The notes under the pieces are model-generated. The model saw nothing but the letters and a program-made list of their open reading frames with translations. It did no database searches and was not told the origin of the DNA. The translations under genes were made by a program, and so were the position numbers. Below, in pieces: positions 1-8,770 of a stretch of DNA of 64,000 nucleotides. The DNA is from Thalassospira lucentensis (GTDB lineage: Bacteria > Pseudomonadota > Alphaproteobacteria > Rhodospirillales > Thalassospiraceae): the NCBI RefSeq assembly GCF_001613805.1, contig NZ_LPVY01000006.1, positions 1 through 64,000 on the forward strand, written 5' to 3'. Positions within the stretch are counted from its first letter, which is position 1. Every line of letters starts with the position of its first letter.

Positions 1-166
1 TGGCGGTTAACCCGCCACCACTGGCACCGCCATACATCGCACTCACGAAACCCGACTGCGTCACCCCGGTCATCAGAATGACGAATGCCAGCATCCAGAC
101 CCGCAGGAGTTTGCCCGCAGCCCGGATATTCATATGTGACAGCATCGGTTTGGTACGAATACGCAT
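1..166 (-). CDS. N-terminal part of an unknown exported or membrane protein
   Basis: An open frame on the minus strand begins with ATG at 166 and runs off the left edge after 55 codons. It begins MRIRTKPMLSHMNIRAAG, followed by a hydrophobic stretch (about residues 23-34) and a Gly/Ser-rich segment (about residues 44-53). This is a positively charged N-terminus plus one hydrophobic helix, as in a signal peptide or membrane anchor. Later ATGs at 145 and 133 are possible starts. It is divergent from the DUF2867 gene. No family is recognisable from the visible part. Confidence 0.45.
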   Translation of the reverse strand, partial: MRIRTKPMLSHMNIRAAGKLLRVWMLAFVILMTGVTQSGFVSAMYGGASGGGLTA

Positions 167-286
167 GGATTGGGTATGCCTGAATTTACCCCCCGCGACA
201 ATGAGATATATCATTGCTGCAGGGTGACAATTGGGGCACGATCACCGCCGAAAAAGCTGATCCAGGCTGATCGAAAGGATACGTTT

Positions 287-760
287 TTGCCCTACGCGAT
301 GGCTGTTCCGATATCCCTGCCCCATCCTGCAATGGTCGATGCCGATTGGGCGGACAGTTTTGCGATCACGATTGACGATCCCGACATCACCCCCGAACGC
401 GCCGCGCAAAAGATCATGGATGGCCGGCCGGTCTGGATGGGGTATCTGCTGGCACTGCGCAACGCGATGGTCCGTCCGCTGGGGCTTAAAACAGCGCCCG
501 AACCGGACGCCGATGTCATCGGCCTTTTCCCGGTGATTGAGCGCGGGGACGATTTCATCGTGCTGGGCATGGATGACAGGCATCTTGATTTTCGCCTGAC
601 GGTCGAGGTCGAAAAATTCCAGTGCGGGCAGACGGTGATCCGGTCCAGCACCCTGATCCGGCGGCATAATATGCTGGGCCGGATGTATCTTGGCACCATC
701 ATGCCGTTTCATAAGGCGATTGTGCCCGCGATGCTGAACGGTGCGTTCGCATCCCGATAG
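287..760 (+). CDS. DUF2867 family protein
   Basis: The product resembles DUF2867 proteins, a family of about 150-200 residues with no firmly known function. Recognisable blocks are the mid segment WMGYLLALRNAMVRPLGLKT, the following GLFPVI, the core GMDDRHLDFRLTV, and the C-terminal LGRMYLGTIMPFHKAIVP. The frame is open back to 170, but the first 39 codons look unlike the family. A purine-rich AAAGGA at 274-279 lies 7 bases before a TTG at 287, so I take 287 as start; ATG at 299 or 176 are alternatives. The gene stands alone, convergent with fumC. Family call is moderately sure; function is unknown. Confidence 0.65.
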   Translation: MPYAMAVPISLPHPAMVDADWADSFAITIDDPDITPERAAQKIMDGRPVWMGYLLALRNAMVRPLGLKTAPEPDADVIGLFPVIERGDDFIVLGMDDRHLDFRLTVEVEKFQCGQTVIRSSTLIRRHNMLGRMYLGTIMPFHKAIVPAMLNGAFASR

Positions 761-772
761 GCGGATAAAGAA

Positions 773-794
773 CGGGCCGGTCAAAACCGGCCCG
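773..794. terminator. Hairpin between convergent DUF2867 gene and fumC
   Basis: A 9-bp perfect stem (CGGGCCGGT, 773-781, with ACCGGCCCG, 786-794) and a CAAA loop lie between two convergent genes. There is no long T run on either side, so termination efficiency is uncertain. Confidence 0.5.
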
Positions 795-809
795 CATCAT
801 CACATCAAA

Positions 810-2201
810 TCAGATCATATCGCGTGCGCGAACCAGTTCATCGAACTTCGCCCCGTCAAGGAAGCCGAGCGCAATGGTTGCTTCCTTGAGGCTGCTGCGA
901 TCCTTATGCGCCTTTTTGGCGACGGCCGCAGCATTGTCGTACCCGATATGCGGCGCCAGGGCCGTCACCAGCATCAGGCTTTGTTCGACATAGTGATCGA
1001 TTTTTTCCTGATCGGCTTCGAGGCCGACAACGCAGTTATCGGCAAAGCTGACCGAGGCATCGGCAATCAGACGGATCGATTGCAGCAGGTTATAAATGAT
1101 CACCGGTTTGAACACGTTCAGATCCAGATGACCGTTTGAACCGCCGACCGTGACCGCAACATGGTTGCCGATAACCTGAGCACAGACCATGGTCAGGGCT
1201 TCGGCCTGGGTCGGGTTGACCTTGCCCGGCATGATCGATGATCCCGGCTCGTTCGCGGGCAGGACCAGTTCACCAAGGCCGCATCGCGGACCGGACCCAA
1301 GCAGGCGGATATCGTTGCCGATCTTCATCAGCGACGTCGCCAGAACGTTCAGCACACCCGACATCTCGACACAGGCATCATGGGCGGCAAGGGCTTCGAA
1401 CTTGTTGGCCGCGGTTTCGAATTTAAGCCCCGTGATCGTCGTAACCTGTTTGGCAAATTCGACATCAAAGCCCTTTGGGGCATTCAGGCCGGTGCCAAGA
1501 GCCGTGCCGCCCTGCGCCAGTTTGCGAAGCCGGACCAGCGCATCATCAATGCGATCAAGGCCAAGCGCGATCTGGGCGGCATAGCCCGAAAATTCCTGCC
1601 CCAGTGTCAGGGGCACCGCATCCTGCATATGGGTACGGCCGATTTTGACAATATCGGCAAAGGCCTTGACCTTGGCATCAAGGGCACTTCGAAGATGGGC
1701 CAGGGCCGGTTTCAGGTTTTCTTCGATCTCGACCACGGCGGCGATATGCATGGCTGCCGGGAAACTGTCATTGGATGACTGGCCGCGATTGACATGATCA
1801 TTGGGATGAACCGGATCGCGTTTGCCCATCGGCTTGCCAAGGATTTCGCAGGCCCGGTTGGCGATGACCTCGTTGGCATTCATGTTGGTCTGGGTACCAC
1901 TGCCGGTCTGCCAGACGACAAGCGGGAAGTGATCAAGCAGCTTGCCATCGGCGACTTCGCGCGCGGCGGCCTCAATCGCCTCGGCAAGGTTTGCATCCAG
2001 ATTGCCAAGGGCAGCATTGGCGCGTGCGGCGGCCAGTTTCTGGATACCGAACGCCCGGATCAGGGCATCGGGCATCCGTTCGCCCCCAATGCGGAAATTC
2101 TGTTTTGATCGCTGGGTCTGCGCCCCCCAATACCGGTCAGCGGGCACATCGATGCTGCCCATGGTGTCCTGTTCGGTGCGGGTGGTCACTGGATTGGTCA
2201 C
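810..2201 (-). CDS. fumC: Fumarate hydratase, class II
   Basis: Class II fumarase (cytosolic, iron-independent homotetramer) interconverts fumarate and malate in the TCA cycle. The protein is 463 residues, the usual length. It carries the substrate-site segment [14 protein letters not shown] (about 97-110), the general-acid region [10 protein letters not shown] (about residue 190), and the superfamily signature [11 protein letters not shown] (about 318-328) with the catalytic serine. The start is GTG at 2201, preceded by GGAGGAT with good spacing; an upstream in-frame ATG at 2258 adds 19 unlikely residues. It is monocistronic, with a hairpin downstream. The upstream gap of about 150 bases separates it from the DeoR-type regulator on the same strand. 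Confidence 0.97.
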   Translation of the reverse strand: MTNPVTTRTEQDTMGSIDVPADRYWGAQTQRSKQNFRIGGERMPDALIRAFGIQKLAAARANAALGNLDANLAEAIEAAAREVADGKLLDHFPLVVWQTGSGTQTNMNANEVIANRACEILGKPMGKRDPVHPNDHVNRGQSSNDSFPAAMHIAAVVEIEENLKPALAHLRSALDAKVKAFADIVKIGRTHMQDAVPLTLGQEFSGYAAQIALGLDRIDDALVRLRKLAQGGTALGTGLNAPKGFDVEFAKQVTTITGLKFETAANKFEALAAHDACVEMSGVLNVLATSLMKIGNDIRLLGSGPRCGLGELVLPANEPGSSIMPGKVNPTQAEALTMVCAQVIGNHVAVTVGGSNGHLDLNVFKPVIIYNLLQSIRLIADASVSFADNCVVGLEADQEKIDHYVEQSLMLVTALAPHIGYDNAAAVAKKAHKDRSSLKEATIALGFLDGAKFDELVRARDMI

Positions 2202-2352
2202 GATAGAAATCCTCCGTGTCAGAAAACATACTGACCGGGGCGGGAACCCGGCTGGCAATTACGTTTTGCCGACCCCGAATATGGGCGCAAATGATCGTTC
2301 GCGCAAAGTCACTGTGTTGAAAAAATGCAGTTTTATCGCCAGCGATAAAATA

Positions 2353-3165
2353 TCAGCCGGCGATTGCCCCGTGATCTGCGGAAACATTGTCCTGCCATGC
2401 GACAATCTGAACGCCGATGCGATCCAGATGGGACAGCAGTTTTTCAGGCGGCAAACGATCCGTGATCACCCCGGTCAGGGCTTCAAGCGGTGCGATGTTT
2501 TCAAGGTAACGCTGGTCAAACTTGGTGTGATCCACCATCAGCCAGGTTTCATCGGACCGTTCCATCATCGCGCGTTTGACCGCAACCGCCCGACGGTTAA
2601 CGTCACTGAACCCCTGCCATGCAACACCTGATGCGCCGATAAAGGCCTTGTTGGCGTGGAAACGGCGCAGGAATTCGACGGTATCATTGCCGTAAACCGC
2701 ATTTTCACGCGGATCGAACTGCCCCGGACACATGATGACATCGTCAATCACCGCCTGTTCACCCATGCCGTGCACCACCGCATAGCAATTGGTCAGAACC
2801 GTGCGCCGCAATGCGCCGGGGTTCTGGGCCATATAGGGGGCAAGCTGGCTGACGGTGGACCCGGCATCGATCATGATCACATCGCCCGGCCGGATCATAT
2901 TGCCCGCCATGATGCCGATCCGTTCGAACCCGGCAACCGCGGTCATCTGGCGCTGGGCCAGATCGGGTTGATGGCCCATTGGCTGCGCGGATGCACCGCC
3001 AAATTCACGTTTGATCAGGCCATCGTCGCTTAGCGCGTCAAGATCACGGCGAATTGTTTCAGTTGCCACATCGAATCGTTCCGCCAATGTGGCAACTCTC
3101 ACATGCGGATGAATTTGCAGTTCCTGAAGAATGCGCTTCTGCCGTTCCTTTTTTCCGATACGCAA
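2353..3165 (-). CDS. DeoR/GlpR-family transcriptional repressor
   Basis: A 270-residue protein with an N-terminal winged helix (about 6-58) carrying the family pattern around RVATLAERFDVATETIRRDL, where the recognition helix ends in the typical ETIRRDL. A DeoR C-terminal sensor domain (about 75-240) follows, including the phosphosugar-binding-like segment VIMIDAGSTV and the later VDHTKFDQ. These regulators usually respond to a sugar phosphate. It is transcribed divergently from phnD-phnC-phnE-phnE-glpD, and glpD is a classical target of GlpR, so control of that operon by glycerol-3-phosphate is a good inference. Low similarity to enterobacterial GlpR cannot be excluded, so I give no symbol. 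Confidence 0.88.
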   Translation of the reverse strand: MRIGKKERQKRILQELQIHPHVRVATLAERFDVATETIRRDLDALSDDGLIKREFGGASAQPMGHQPDLAQRQMTAVAGFERIGIMAGNMIRPGDVIMIDAGSTVSQLAPYMAQNPGALRRTVLTNCYAVVHGMGEQAVIDDVIMCPGQFDPRENAVYGNDTVEFLRRFHANKAFIGASGVAWQGFSDVNRRAVAVKRAMMERSDETWLMVDHTKFDQRYLENIAPLEALTGVITDRLPPEKLLSHLDRIGVQIVAWQDNVSADHGAIAG

Positions 3166-3228
3166 AGAGCCTCTCCCCCCTGAATAGCCTAGCCCGCACC
3201 ACTTTTGGATAAGGTTAGCAGTTATTTT

Positions 3229-3299
3229 TGTAACCGATTGTTACAGTTTTATGTTGCTTTTCAAACTTTTTGCCACTTTATAATGTTGATAAAAGCAAC
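3229..3299 (+). promoter_or_regulatory. phnD promoter with two candidate operator repeats
   Basis: The divergent gap holds a perfect -10 box TATAAT at 3279-3284. Two inverted repeats surround it. One is TGTAAC-N5-GTTACA at 3229-3245. The other is GTTGCTTTT (3253-3261) with AAAAGCAAC (3291-3299), whose arms flank the -10. The left arm of the second overlaps a weak -35 (TTGCTT, 3254-3259, 19-base spacer). An operator straddling the promoter fits repression by the adjacent DeoR-family protein, but binding is inferred. Confidence 0.5.
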
Positions 3300-3370
3300 A
3301 ACAAAAACAACAAAACCACATTTAAAACCGGCATTAAGCCCGCGTTTACAGGGAAGAAAGGTTCTGTCTC

Positions 3371-4372
3371 ATGTTTTCACATGCGAAAAAAATGGACATT
3401 TTGAAAGTTTCTACGCTGCTTGCCGCCATCGGCATGATGAGCTTTGGCAGCAGCACGGCATTTGCACAGGCCGATGATTGCATCGCACGTGGCGATCTTG
3501 ACCAGATGTATTGCGACATGGATGGCGATCTGGTTGCCGATGCACCGCCCGCCGACCAGCAGGTTGACCCGGACACCCTCGTGTTTGCCTATACCCCGGT
3601 CGAAGACCCGGCGGTTTATGCCGATATCTGGCAGCCGTTCCTTGAACATCTTGAAAAAGTAACCGGCAAGGACGTTCACTTCTTTGCGGTTCAGTCGAAC
3701 TCCGCCGAAGTCGAAGCCATGCGCAGCGGCCGTCTGCATGTTGCCGGTTTCTCGACCGGTCCGACCCCGTTTGCGGTCAACCTTGCCGGTGCGGTTCCGT
3801 TCGCATTGATGGGTGGCGATGATGGCCGTTTTGGTTATACGCTGCAGTTGTATACCCGCGTTGACAGCGGCATCGACAAGATCGAGGACCTGAAGGGCAA
3901 GCGCGTTGCGCACACCTCGCCGACCTCGAACTCGGGCAACCTTGCACCGCGTGCACTGCTTCCGGGTCAGGGCATCGTTCCGGAACAGGATTACGAAGTC
4001 GTCTATTCCGGTTCGCACGACCAGTCGATCCTGGGCGTTGTTGCCGGTGACTATGATGCGGCCCCGGTTGCATCCGAAGTCGTCGAACGTATGGTCCAGC
4101 GCGACCTTTATGATCCGAACGAAGTCAAAATCATCTATGAAAGCAAGCCTTTCCCGACCACTTCGTTCAACTATGCCTATAACCTGAAGCCGGAACTGAT
4201 CGAAAAGATCAAGGAAGCCTTCTTTACCTTCGACATGAAGGGCACCGCCCTTGGCGAAGAATTCAAAGGCGTATCGAAATTCGTTCCTGTCACCTACCAG
4301 AAAGACTGGGACGTTATTCGTGAAATCCAGGCTGCCAACGGCGTGAAATACACCCCGGACAACCTGAAGTAA
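3371..4372 (+). CDS. phnD: Phosphonate-type ABC transporter, periplasmic binding protein
   Basis: A 333-residue PhnD-family solute-binding protein. It starts with a signal peptide (basic N-terminus, hydrophobic core, cleavage after AFA near residue 32). The mature part has the family segments VFAYTPVEDPAVYADIWQPF, ALMGG and the DLKGKRVAHTSPTSNSGNLA block that forms the oxyanion-binding site in this family. It captures a phosphonate or phosphate ester in the periplasm for the PhnC-PhnE importer. It is the first gene of a five-gene operon and is followed by a transcription terminator, as is common where the binding protein must be made in excess. The actual ligand is unknown; the linked glpD hints at a glycerol phosphate compound. 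Confidence 0.93.
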   Translation: MFSHAKKMDILKVSTLLAAIGMMSFGSSTAFAQADDCIARGDLDQMYCDMDGDLVADAPPADQQVDPDTLVFAYTPVEDPAVYADIWQPFLEHLEKVTGKDVHFFAVQSNSAEVEAMRSGRLHVAGFSTGPTPFAVNLAGAVPFALMGGDDGRFGYTLQLYTRVDSGIDKIEDLKGKRVAHTSPTSNSGNLAPRALLPGQGIVPEQDYEVVYSGSHDQSILGVVAGDYDAAPVASEVVERMVQRDLYDPNEVKIIYESKPFPTTSFNYAYNLKPELIEKIKEAFFTFDMKGTALGEEFKGVSKFVPVTYQKDWDVIREIQAANGVKYTPDNLK

Positions 4373-4395
4373 TCCCTTCTTTCAAACTGCTTCTG

Positions 4396-4429
4396 CCGGG
4401 ATCGGTTTTCGATCCCGGTAGTCTTTTTT
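4396..4429 (+). terminator. Intra-operon terminator between phnD and phnC
   Basis: A 9-bp perfect stem (CCGGGATCG 4396-4404 with CGATCCCGG 4410-4418) with a 5-base loop is followed by TAGTC and six T residues. It ends 12 bases before phnC, so some transcripts should stop here and some read through. Confidence 0.75.
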
Positions 4430-4441
4430 CAAGGTATCGTG

Positions 4442-5239
4442 ATGCTGCGTATCAAAGATCTGGTCAAACGCTATGGCAAGGATGAGGCTGTTCTGAAAGA
4501 CCTGAACCTTGAGGTTCCCGGCGAAAGCGTCGTTGCCATCATTGGGGCATCGGGTGCGGGTAAAAGCACGCTTTTGCGCTGTATTAACCGTCTGGTCGAA
4601 CCGACATCGGGCTCGATTGACCTTAACGGCACCGAACTGACGACTTTGTCGGGTGGCGATCTGCGTCTGGCGCGTCGTCGTATCGGCATGATTTTTCAGG
4701 GTTTCAACCTGATCAACCGTTTGACGGTGATGGAAAATGTTCTGTCGGGACGGTTGGGATATGTTCCGGCCTGGCGCGCCATGACGCGCAATTTCCCCCA
4801 AAGCGACATTGATCGTGCGTTTCAATTGATGGAACGTGTCGGTATTGCCCATTATGCCAATAAACGCGCCGATGAATTATCGGGTGGCGAACGCCAGCGC
4901 GTCGGCGTTGTTCGTGCTTTGATGCAGGAACCTGAAATCCTGCTGGCCGATGAACCGACGGCGTCGCTTGACCCCAAAACATCCCGACAGATCATGGAAT
5001 TGCTACGCGCACTGGCATCCGAACTGCACCTGCCGGTTCTGATCAATATCCACAATGTCACCGAGGCCAAGGAATATACCCAGCGCATCGTCGGCATGCG
5101 GTTTGGTCGCATCATCTTTGACAGTGTGCCGACCGATCTTACCCAGGATGCCATGGATGAAATCTACGCCGGGGTTCCGGCAGAAGAACGTGGCGAAACC
5201 GGCGATCCGGAATCCCTGCGCGAGGTTGTATCGCAATGA
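4442..5239 (+). CDS. phnC: Phosphonate-type ABC transporter, ATPase
   Basis: A 265-residue ABC ATPase of the PhnC type. It has Walker A GASGAGKST (about 35-43), a Q-loop in IFQGFNLI, the signature motif LSGGERQRV, Walker B ILLADEPTASLD and the switch histidine in INIHNVTEAK. It powers import by the two PhnE-type permeases. I chose ATG 4442, 7 bases after AAGG (4431-4434), over the GTG at 4439. The stop codon overlaps the start of the next gene (ATGA), which points to translational coupling. The gene lies just after the terminator hairpin, so it is probably made at a lower level than PhnD. Confidence 0.94.
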   Translation: MLRIKDLVKRYGKDEAVLKDLNLEVPGESVVAIIGASGAGKSTLLRCINRLVEPTSGSIDLNGTELTTLSGGDLRLARRRIGMIFQGFNLINRLTVMENVLSGRLGYVPAWRAMTRNFPQSDIDRAFQLMERVGIAHYANKRADELSGGERQRVGVVRALMQEPEILLADEPTASLDPKTSRQIMELLRALASELHLPVLINIHNVTEAKEYTQRIVGMRFGRIIFDSVPTDLTQDAMDEIYAGVPAEERGETGDPESLREVVSQ

Positions 5240-6048
5240 CCAGTTCCGTTGAAAAAACAACGGGCCATCGCACATGGAAGAAGCCGCCCTTTATCGCCAA
5301 TCCGGCGATACGCTGGGCGATCATCCTTGGCGTATTGGCCTATGTCGTGTGGGCGGTCACCAGCCTGCCCTTTAACTGGGAACGTATTCAGGAAGGCATT
5401 CCGCGCGCCATCCGTATTTTCAAGGGCGCTTTCCCGCCGGACATGATCCGGGGTGAACTGGTGCTGCAGGGCTTTCTTGAAAGCATCAAGATCGCCATCG
5501 TTGCAACCCTTGCCGGTGTGATGCTGAGCGTGCCGATTGCCTTTGCCGCCGCATCCAATATTGCGCCCAAATGGCTTTATAACATCGGGCGTGGCACGAT
5601 CATTATCGCGCGCAGTTTCCATCCGGTGATCGTTGCCATCCTGTTCGTCAAGGCGGTCGGTTTTGGTCCGCTGGCGGGGATTCTGACCCTGACGATCTAT
5701 TCCATCGGTTTCGTTGCCAAAATGCTGGCCGAGCGGATCGAGGAAATAGACTGGGGCCAGGTTGAAGCCATCCGGGCGGCCGGGGGCGGGACATTCATCA
5801 CCATGCTTTATGCCGTGATCCCACAAATCATGCCCCGCCAGATCGGTCTTTCGATCTATCAGCTTGACAGCAACCTGCGCGCGTCTGCCGTGGTCGGCAT
5901 TGTTGGCGCGGGCGGGATCGGATCGACCCTGATGAATGCGTTTCGGCGCTATGACTATGACTTCGCGCTTGCGATCACGCTTTGCATTATCGGCGTCATC
6001 CTGATCAGCGAAGCCATAAGCGGCCGGATCCGGAGGAACATATGGTAA
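5236..6048 (+). CDS. phnE: Phosphonate-type ABC transporter, permease 1
   Basis: A 270-residue inner-membrane permease of the binding-protein-dependent type, with about six membrane segments. The EAA loop that contacts the ATPase lies near residue 180 (EAIRAAGGG) and is followed by the family segment VVGIVGAGGIGSTL. It starts inside the phnC stop codon and overlaps the second permease by 7 bases. The paired permeases form the pore. The second gene has its own ribosome site, so both are likely to be made in similar amounts. Confidence 0.93.
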   Translation: MTSSVEKTTGHRTWKKPPFIANPAIRWAIILGVLAYVVWAVTSLPFNWERIQEGIPRAIRIFKGAFPPDMIRGELVLQGFLESIKIAIVATLAGVMLSVPIAFAAASNIAPKWLYNIGRGTIIIARSFHPVIVAILFVKAVGFGPLAGILTLTIYSIGFVAKMLAERIEEIDWGQVEAIRAAGGGTFITMLYAVIPQIMPRQIGLSIYQLDSNLRASAVVGIVGAGGIGSTLMNAFRRYDYDFALAITLCIIGVILISEAISGRIRRNIW

Positions 6049-6866
6049 CGACAACAAAAAATGCCGGGCCGGACGCCATCGCCGAACGCGAATGGTCACG
6101 CTATACCCCCAAACAACGCTGGCTGCGCTTTGCCATGTATGGCGGCGTGGTTCTGGCAACGGTCTGGTCGCTTTCGACGATCAACATCATCTGGCCGTGG
6201 CTTTGGGATGCCCCGAAACAAATGGGCGATCTTTTTTCGCGCATGTATCCACCGTCCCTCAATGATTGGGAAATGATCGCAATCACGTTGCTGGAAACCG
6301 TCAATATTGCGACGATTGCAACCTTCTTTGCGGTATTCCTTTCGTTGCCGATTGCCCTGATCGCGGCCCAGAACACCACGCCCAACAAGCTGACGCTTTG
6401 GATTGGCCGGTTCATTCTGGTGTCTTCGCGGTCGGTGAACACCATCATCTGGGCGCTGCTGTTTGTTGCGATTTTCGGCCCCGGCGTGATGGCCGGTATT
6501 CTGGCGATCATTTTCCGTTCGATCGGTTTTATCGGCAAATTGCTGGGCGAGGCGATCGAGGAAATCGACCGGGCCCCGATCGAGGCGCTTGAGTCCGTCG
6601 GTGCATCGCGGTTCAAAATCCTGATTTACGGGGTTGTGCCACAGGTCATGCCGACTTTCTTTGCGGTTTCGATCCTGCGCTGGGACATCAATCTGCGCGA
6701 AAGTACGGTTCTGGGTCTGGTCGGGGCCGGCGGGATCGGTATCGTCCTGCAAGGCGCGATTGACACCTTTGCCTGGCAGACGGTTGCCACCATTCTTCTG
6801 GCGATCATCGGTCTTGTGATCGTGGGCGAGGCCCTGGCGGCCTGGCTGCGCAAAAAGGTGATCTGA
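6042..6866 (+). CDS. phnE: Phosphonate-type ABC transporter, permease 2
   Basis: A 274-residue paralogue of the preceding permease. It shares the EAA-loop arrangement (EALESVGASRFKILIYGVVP) and LGLVGAGGIGIVL, and has a longer hydrophilic N-terminus before the first membrane helix. The frame is open to 5982, but GGAGGA at 6032-6037 lies 4 bases before ATG 6042, which fixes the start. Two different PhnE subunits with one PhnC and one PhnD are common in alphaproteobacteria. The gene is separated from glpD by 1 base. Confidence 0.92.
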   Translation: MVTTTKNAGPDAIAEREWSRYTPKQRWLRFAMYGGVVLATVWSLSTINIIWPWLWDAPKQMGDLFSRMYPPSLNDWEMIAITLLETVNIATIATFFAVFLSLPIALIAAQNTTPNKLTLWIGRFILVSSRSVNTIIWALLFVAIFGPGVMAGILAIIFRSIGFIGKLLGEAIEEIDRAPIEALESVGASRFKILIYGVVPQVMPTFFAVSILRWDINLRESTVLGLVGAGGIGIVLQGAIDTFAWQTVATILLAIIGLVIVGEALAAWLRKKVI

Positions 6867-6867
6867 C

Positions 6868-8382
6868 GTGTCTGAACATTACGACCTTCTGGTCGTAGGC
6901 GGCGGCATCAATGGTGCGGGTATTGCCCGTGATGCCGCCGGTCGCGGTCTGTCCGTCCTTCTGGTCGAACAGCGCGACCTTGCCTCGGCCACATCTTCAT
7001 CCTCGACCAAACTGATCCATGGCGGTCTGCGGTATCTTGAGCATTACGAATTCCGGCTGGTGCGTGAAGCCTTGCAGGAACGCGAAGTTCTTCTGGCTGC
7101 CGCCCCGCATATCATCTGGCCGCTAACCTTTGTTCTGCCGCACCACAAAGGGCTTCGGCCCAAATGGATGCTGCGTGCCGGACTGTTTCTGTATGACCAT
7201 CTGGCAAAGCGCAAACGTTTGCCGGCTTCACGCGCCCTGTCCCTGAATGGCACGGCCGAGGGCAAACCGCTTCTGGACCAGTTCACCAGCGGCTTTTCCT
7301 ATTCCGATTGCTGGGTCGATGATGCCAGGCTTGTGGTTTTAAATGCCCTTGATGCGCAGGCACGCGGGGCGGTGATCAAAACCCGGACGCGCTGTGCCGC
7401 TCTTGTGCGCGGAACGGACGGCTGGACCGCGACATTGCAATCCGAAGACGGCAAGGAAACCAGCGTTTCGGCCAAGGCCGTGGTCAATGCCGCAGGCCCC
7501 TGGGTGACCGATATGGTCAACCGTGCCGGACTTGGCGACAAGGCCGCAGGGTTACGGCTGGTCAAAGGCAGCCACTTTGTCGTGCCGCGCATTCACCCGC
7601 ATGATCATTGCTATATCTTCCAGAACGGGGATGGTCGCATTGCCTTTGCCATCCCCTATCAGCAGGATTACACGCTGATCGGGACGACGGATGTGCCCTA
7701 TGACGGTGATCCGGCCGAGGTGAAGATCAGCGACGGTGAAATCGATTACCTGCTTGAGCTGGTCAATGGTTATCTGGCGACGCCGTTAACGCGGGCCGAT
7801 ATCGTTTGGGATTATGCCGGTGTCAGGCCGCTTTATGATGACAAGAACAGCAACGCATCGGCGGTGACGCGCGATTATGTGTTTGACCTTGATACCGGGG
7901 ACGGCGATGCACCGGCGATCCTGTCGATCTATGGCGGGAAAATCACCACCTATCGCCGGTTGGCCGAACATGCCCTGCAAAAGCTTTGTCCGGTTCTGGG
8001 CAATCACGCATCCGACTGGACCGCGACATCGGTTCTGCCGGGCGGGGATATGAGCGATGGCAATTTCGACCGGTTCCTGGCCGGTGTCAGAACAAAGTTC
8101 GGCTGGCTGCCCGAACAGATCGCCCATCGCTGGGCGCGCTGTTATGGTACACGCCTGTTTGATATTGCGCCGGATGCCAAGGCTATAGGTGATCTGGGTC
8201 CGGAAATTGCCCCAAACCTGTTCGAGGCGGAACTCCGCTTCCTGATGACGCAGGAATGGGCCCGGTCAGCCGAGGATGTCCTTTGGCGGCGGACCAAGCT
8301 TGGCCTTGGCATGGAAGAAAGCGATATCAACGCGGTTCGGGACTGGTTTGCAAGCAGCGCGGATCAACTTGCCGCACAGTAA
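6868..8382 (+). CDS. glpD: Glycerol-3-phosphate dehydrogenase, FAD-dependent
   Basis: A 504-residue GlpD. It oxidises sn-glycerol-3-phosphate to dihydroxyacetone phosphate and passes electrons to the quinone pool at the inner membrane. Seen features are the FAD-binding dinucleotide fold LLVVGGGINGAGIARDAAGR (about 6-25), the family segment SSSTKLIHGGLRYLEHYEF, the second FAD contact VVNAAGPW (about 207-214), and IYGGKITTYRRLAEHAL near residue 353. A DAO C-terminal domain follows. The GTG start at 6868 follows the phnE2 stop directly. Its place as last gene of the phnDCEE operon suggests that the imported compound yields glycerol-3-phosphate or is that compound. Confidence 0.95.
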   Translation: MSEHYDLLVVGGGINGAGIARDAAGRGLSVLLVEQRDLASATSSSSTKLIHGGLRYLEHYEFRLVREALQEREVLLAAAPHIIWPLTFVLPHHKGLRPKWMLRAGLFLYDHLAKRKRLPASRALSLNGTAEGKPLLDQFTSGFSYSDCWVDDARLVVLNALDAQARGAVIKTRTRCAALVRGTDGWTATLQSEDGKETSVSAKAVVNAAGPWVTDMVNRAGLGDKAAGLRLVKGSHFVVPRIHPHDHCYIFQNGDGRIAFAIPYQQDYTLIGTTDVPYDGDPAEVKISDGEIDYLLELVNGYLATPLTRADIVWDYAGVRPLYDDKNSNASAVTRDYVFDLDTGDGDAPAILSIYGGKITTYRRLAEHALQKLCPVLGNHASDWTATSVLPGGDMSDGNFDRFLAGVRTKFGWLPEQIAHRWARCYGTRLFDIAPDAKAIGDLGPEIAPNLFEAELRFLMTQEWARSAEDVLWRRTKLGLGMEESDINAVRDWFASSADQLAAQ

Positions 8383-8397
8383 GAAACCGGCAACCGC

Positions 8398-8700
8398 TTA
8401 CTTGCGCAGATCATCCCATTTGACGAATTCGTGGGCGATGAAATCTTCCATCATCGCCCGCCACATCCGTTCGGCCATGTCTTCGTCAAAGCCATCAATG
8501 CGGCACTGGGCACGGACCTTGGTGATCACGTCCTCGATCCGGTCTTCGTCACGCACGGCGTCGCGGGTCGGTTTGATGCGCGCGGCCTGTTCGATATAGT
8601 TCAACCGTTCCGCCATCAGCGCCACCAGAAGCCTGTCCACCCGATCCACATTCGCACGGACATCGGACATGGTTTCGCAGGGGTTGGCTTTGGTCGTCAT
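8398..8700 (-). CDS. Chorismate mutase, AroQ class
   Basis: A 100-residue all-helical AroQ-type protein that should turn chorismate into prephenate for phenylalanine and tyrosine synthesis. The core around VDRLLVALMAERLNYIEQAA has the active-site arginine position, and RIKPTRDAVRDEDRI has the Lys/Arg-Asp-Glu pattern. The frame extends far upstream (to 9183), but that part overlaps gshA; ATG 8700 gives the right family length. The C-terminus is near the glpD stop (convergent, 15 bases apart). An isochorismate pyruvate-lyase role, known in the same fold, is possible but there is no siderophore gene nearby. Confidence 0.85.
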   Translation of the reverse strand: MTTKANPCETMSDVRANVDRVDRLLVALMAERLNYIEQAARIKPTRDAVRDEDRIEDVITKVRAQCRIDGFDEDMAERMWRAMMEDFIAHEFVKWDDLRK

Positions 8701-8770
8701 CACGGCAGAACTCTCATCATTCACGAAAAATGAAAAATGGCGGCGATTATTCACCGCCATTTCACAATAT

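Noticed and set aside
242-784. Long minus-strand frame opposite the DUF2867 gene
   Set aside because: Its product has no recognisable motifs and high His/Arg/Gln content typical of an antisense shadow; the plus-strand frame matches a family.
3229-3245. TGTAAC-N5-GTTACA as a PhoB box for phnD
   Set aside because: It is a palindrome, not two direct repeats with an 11-base period, so it does not fit the PhoB pattern. I list it as an operator candidate only.
5164-6159. 331-codon minus-strand frame across the phnE genes
   Set aside because: It is an antisense shadow of two clear permease genes; the product is rich in His, Asp and Arg without a fold.
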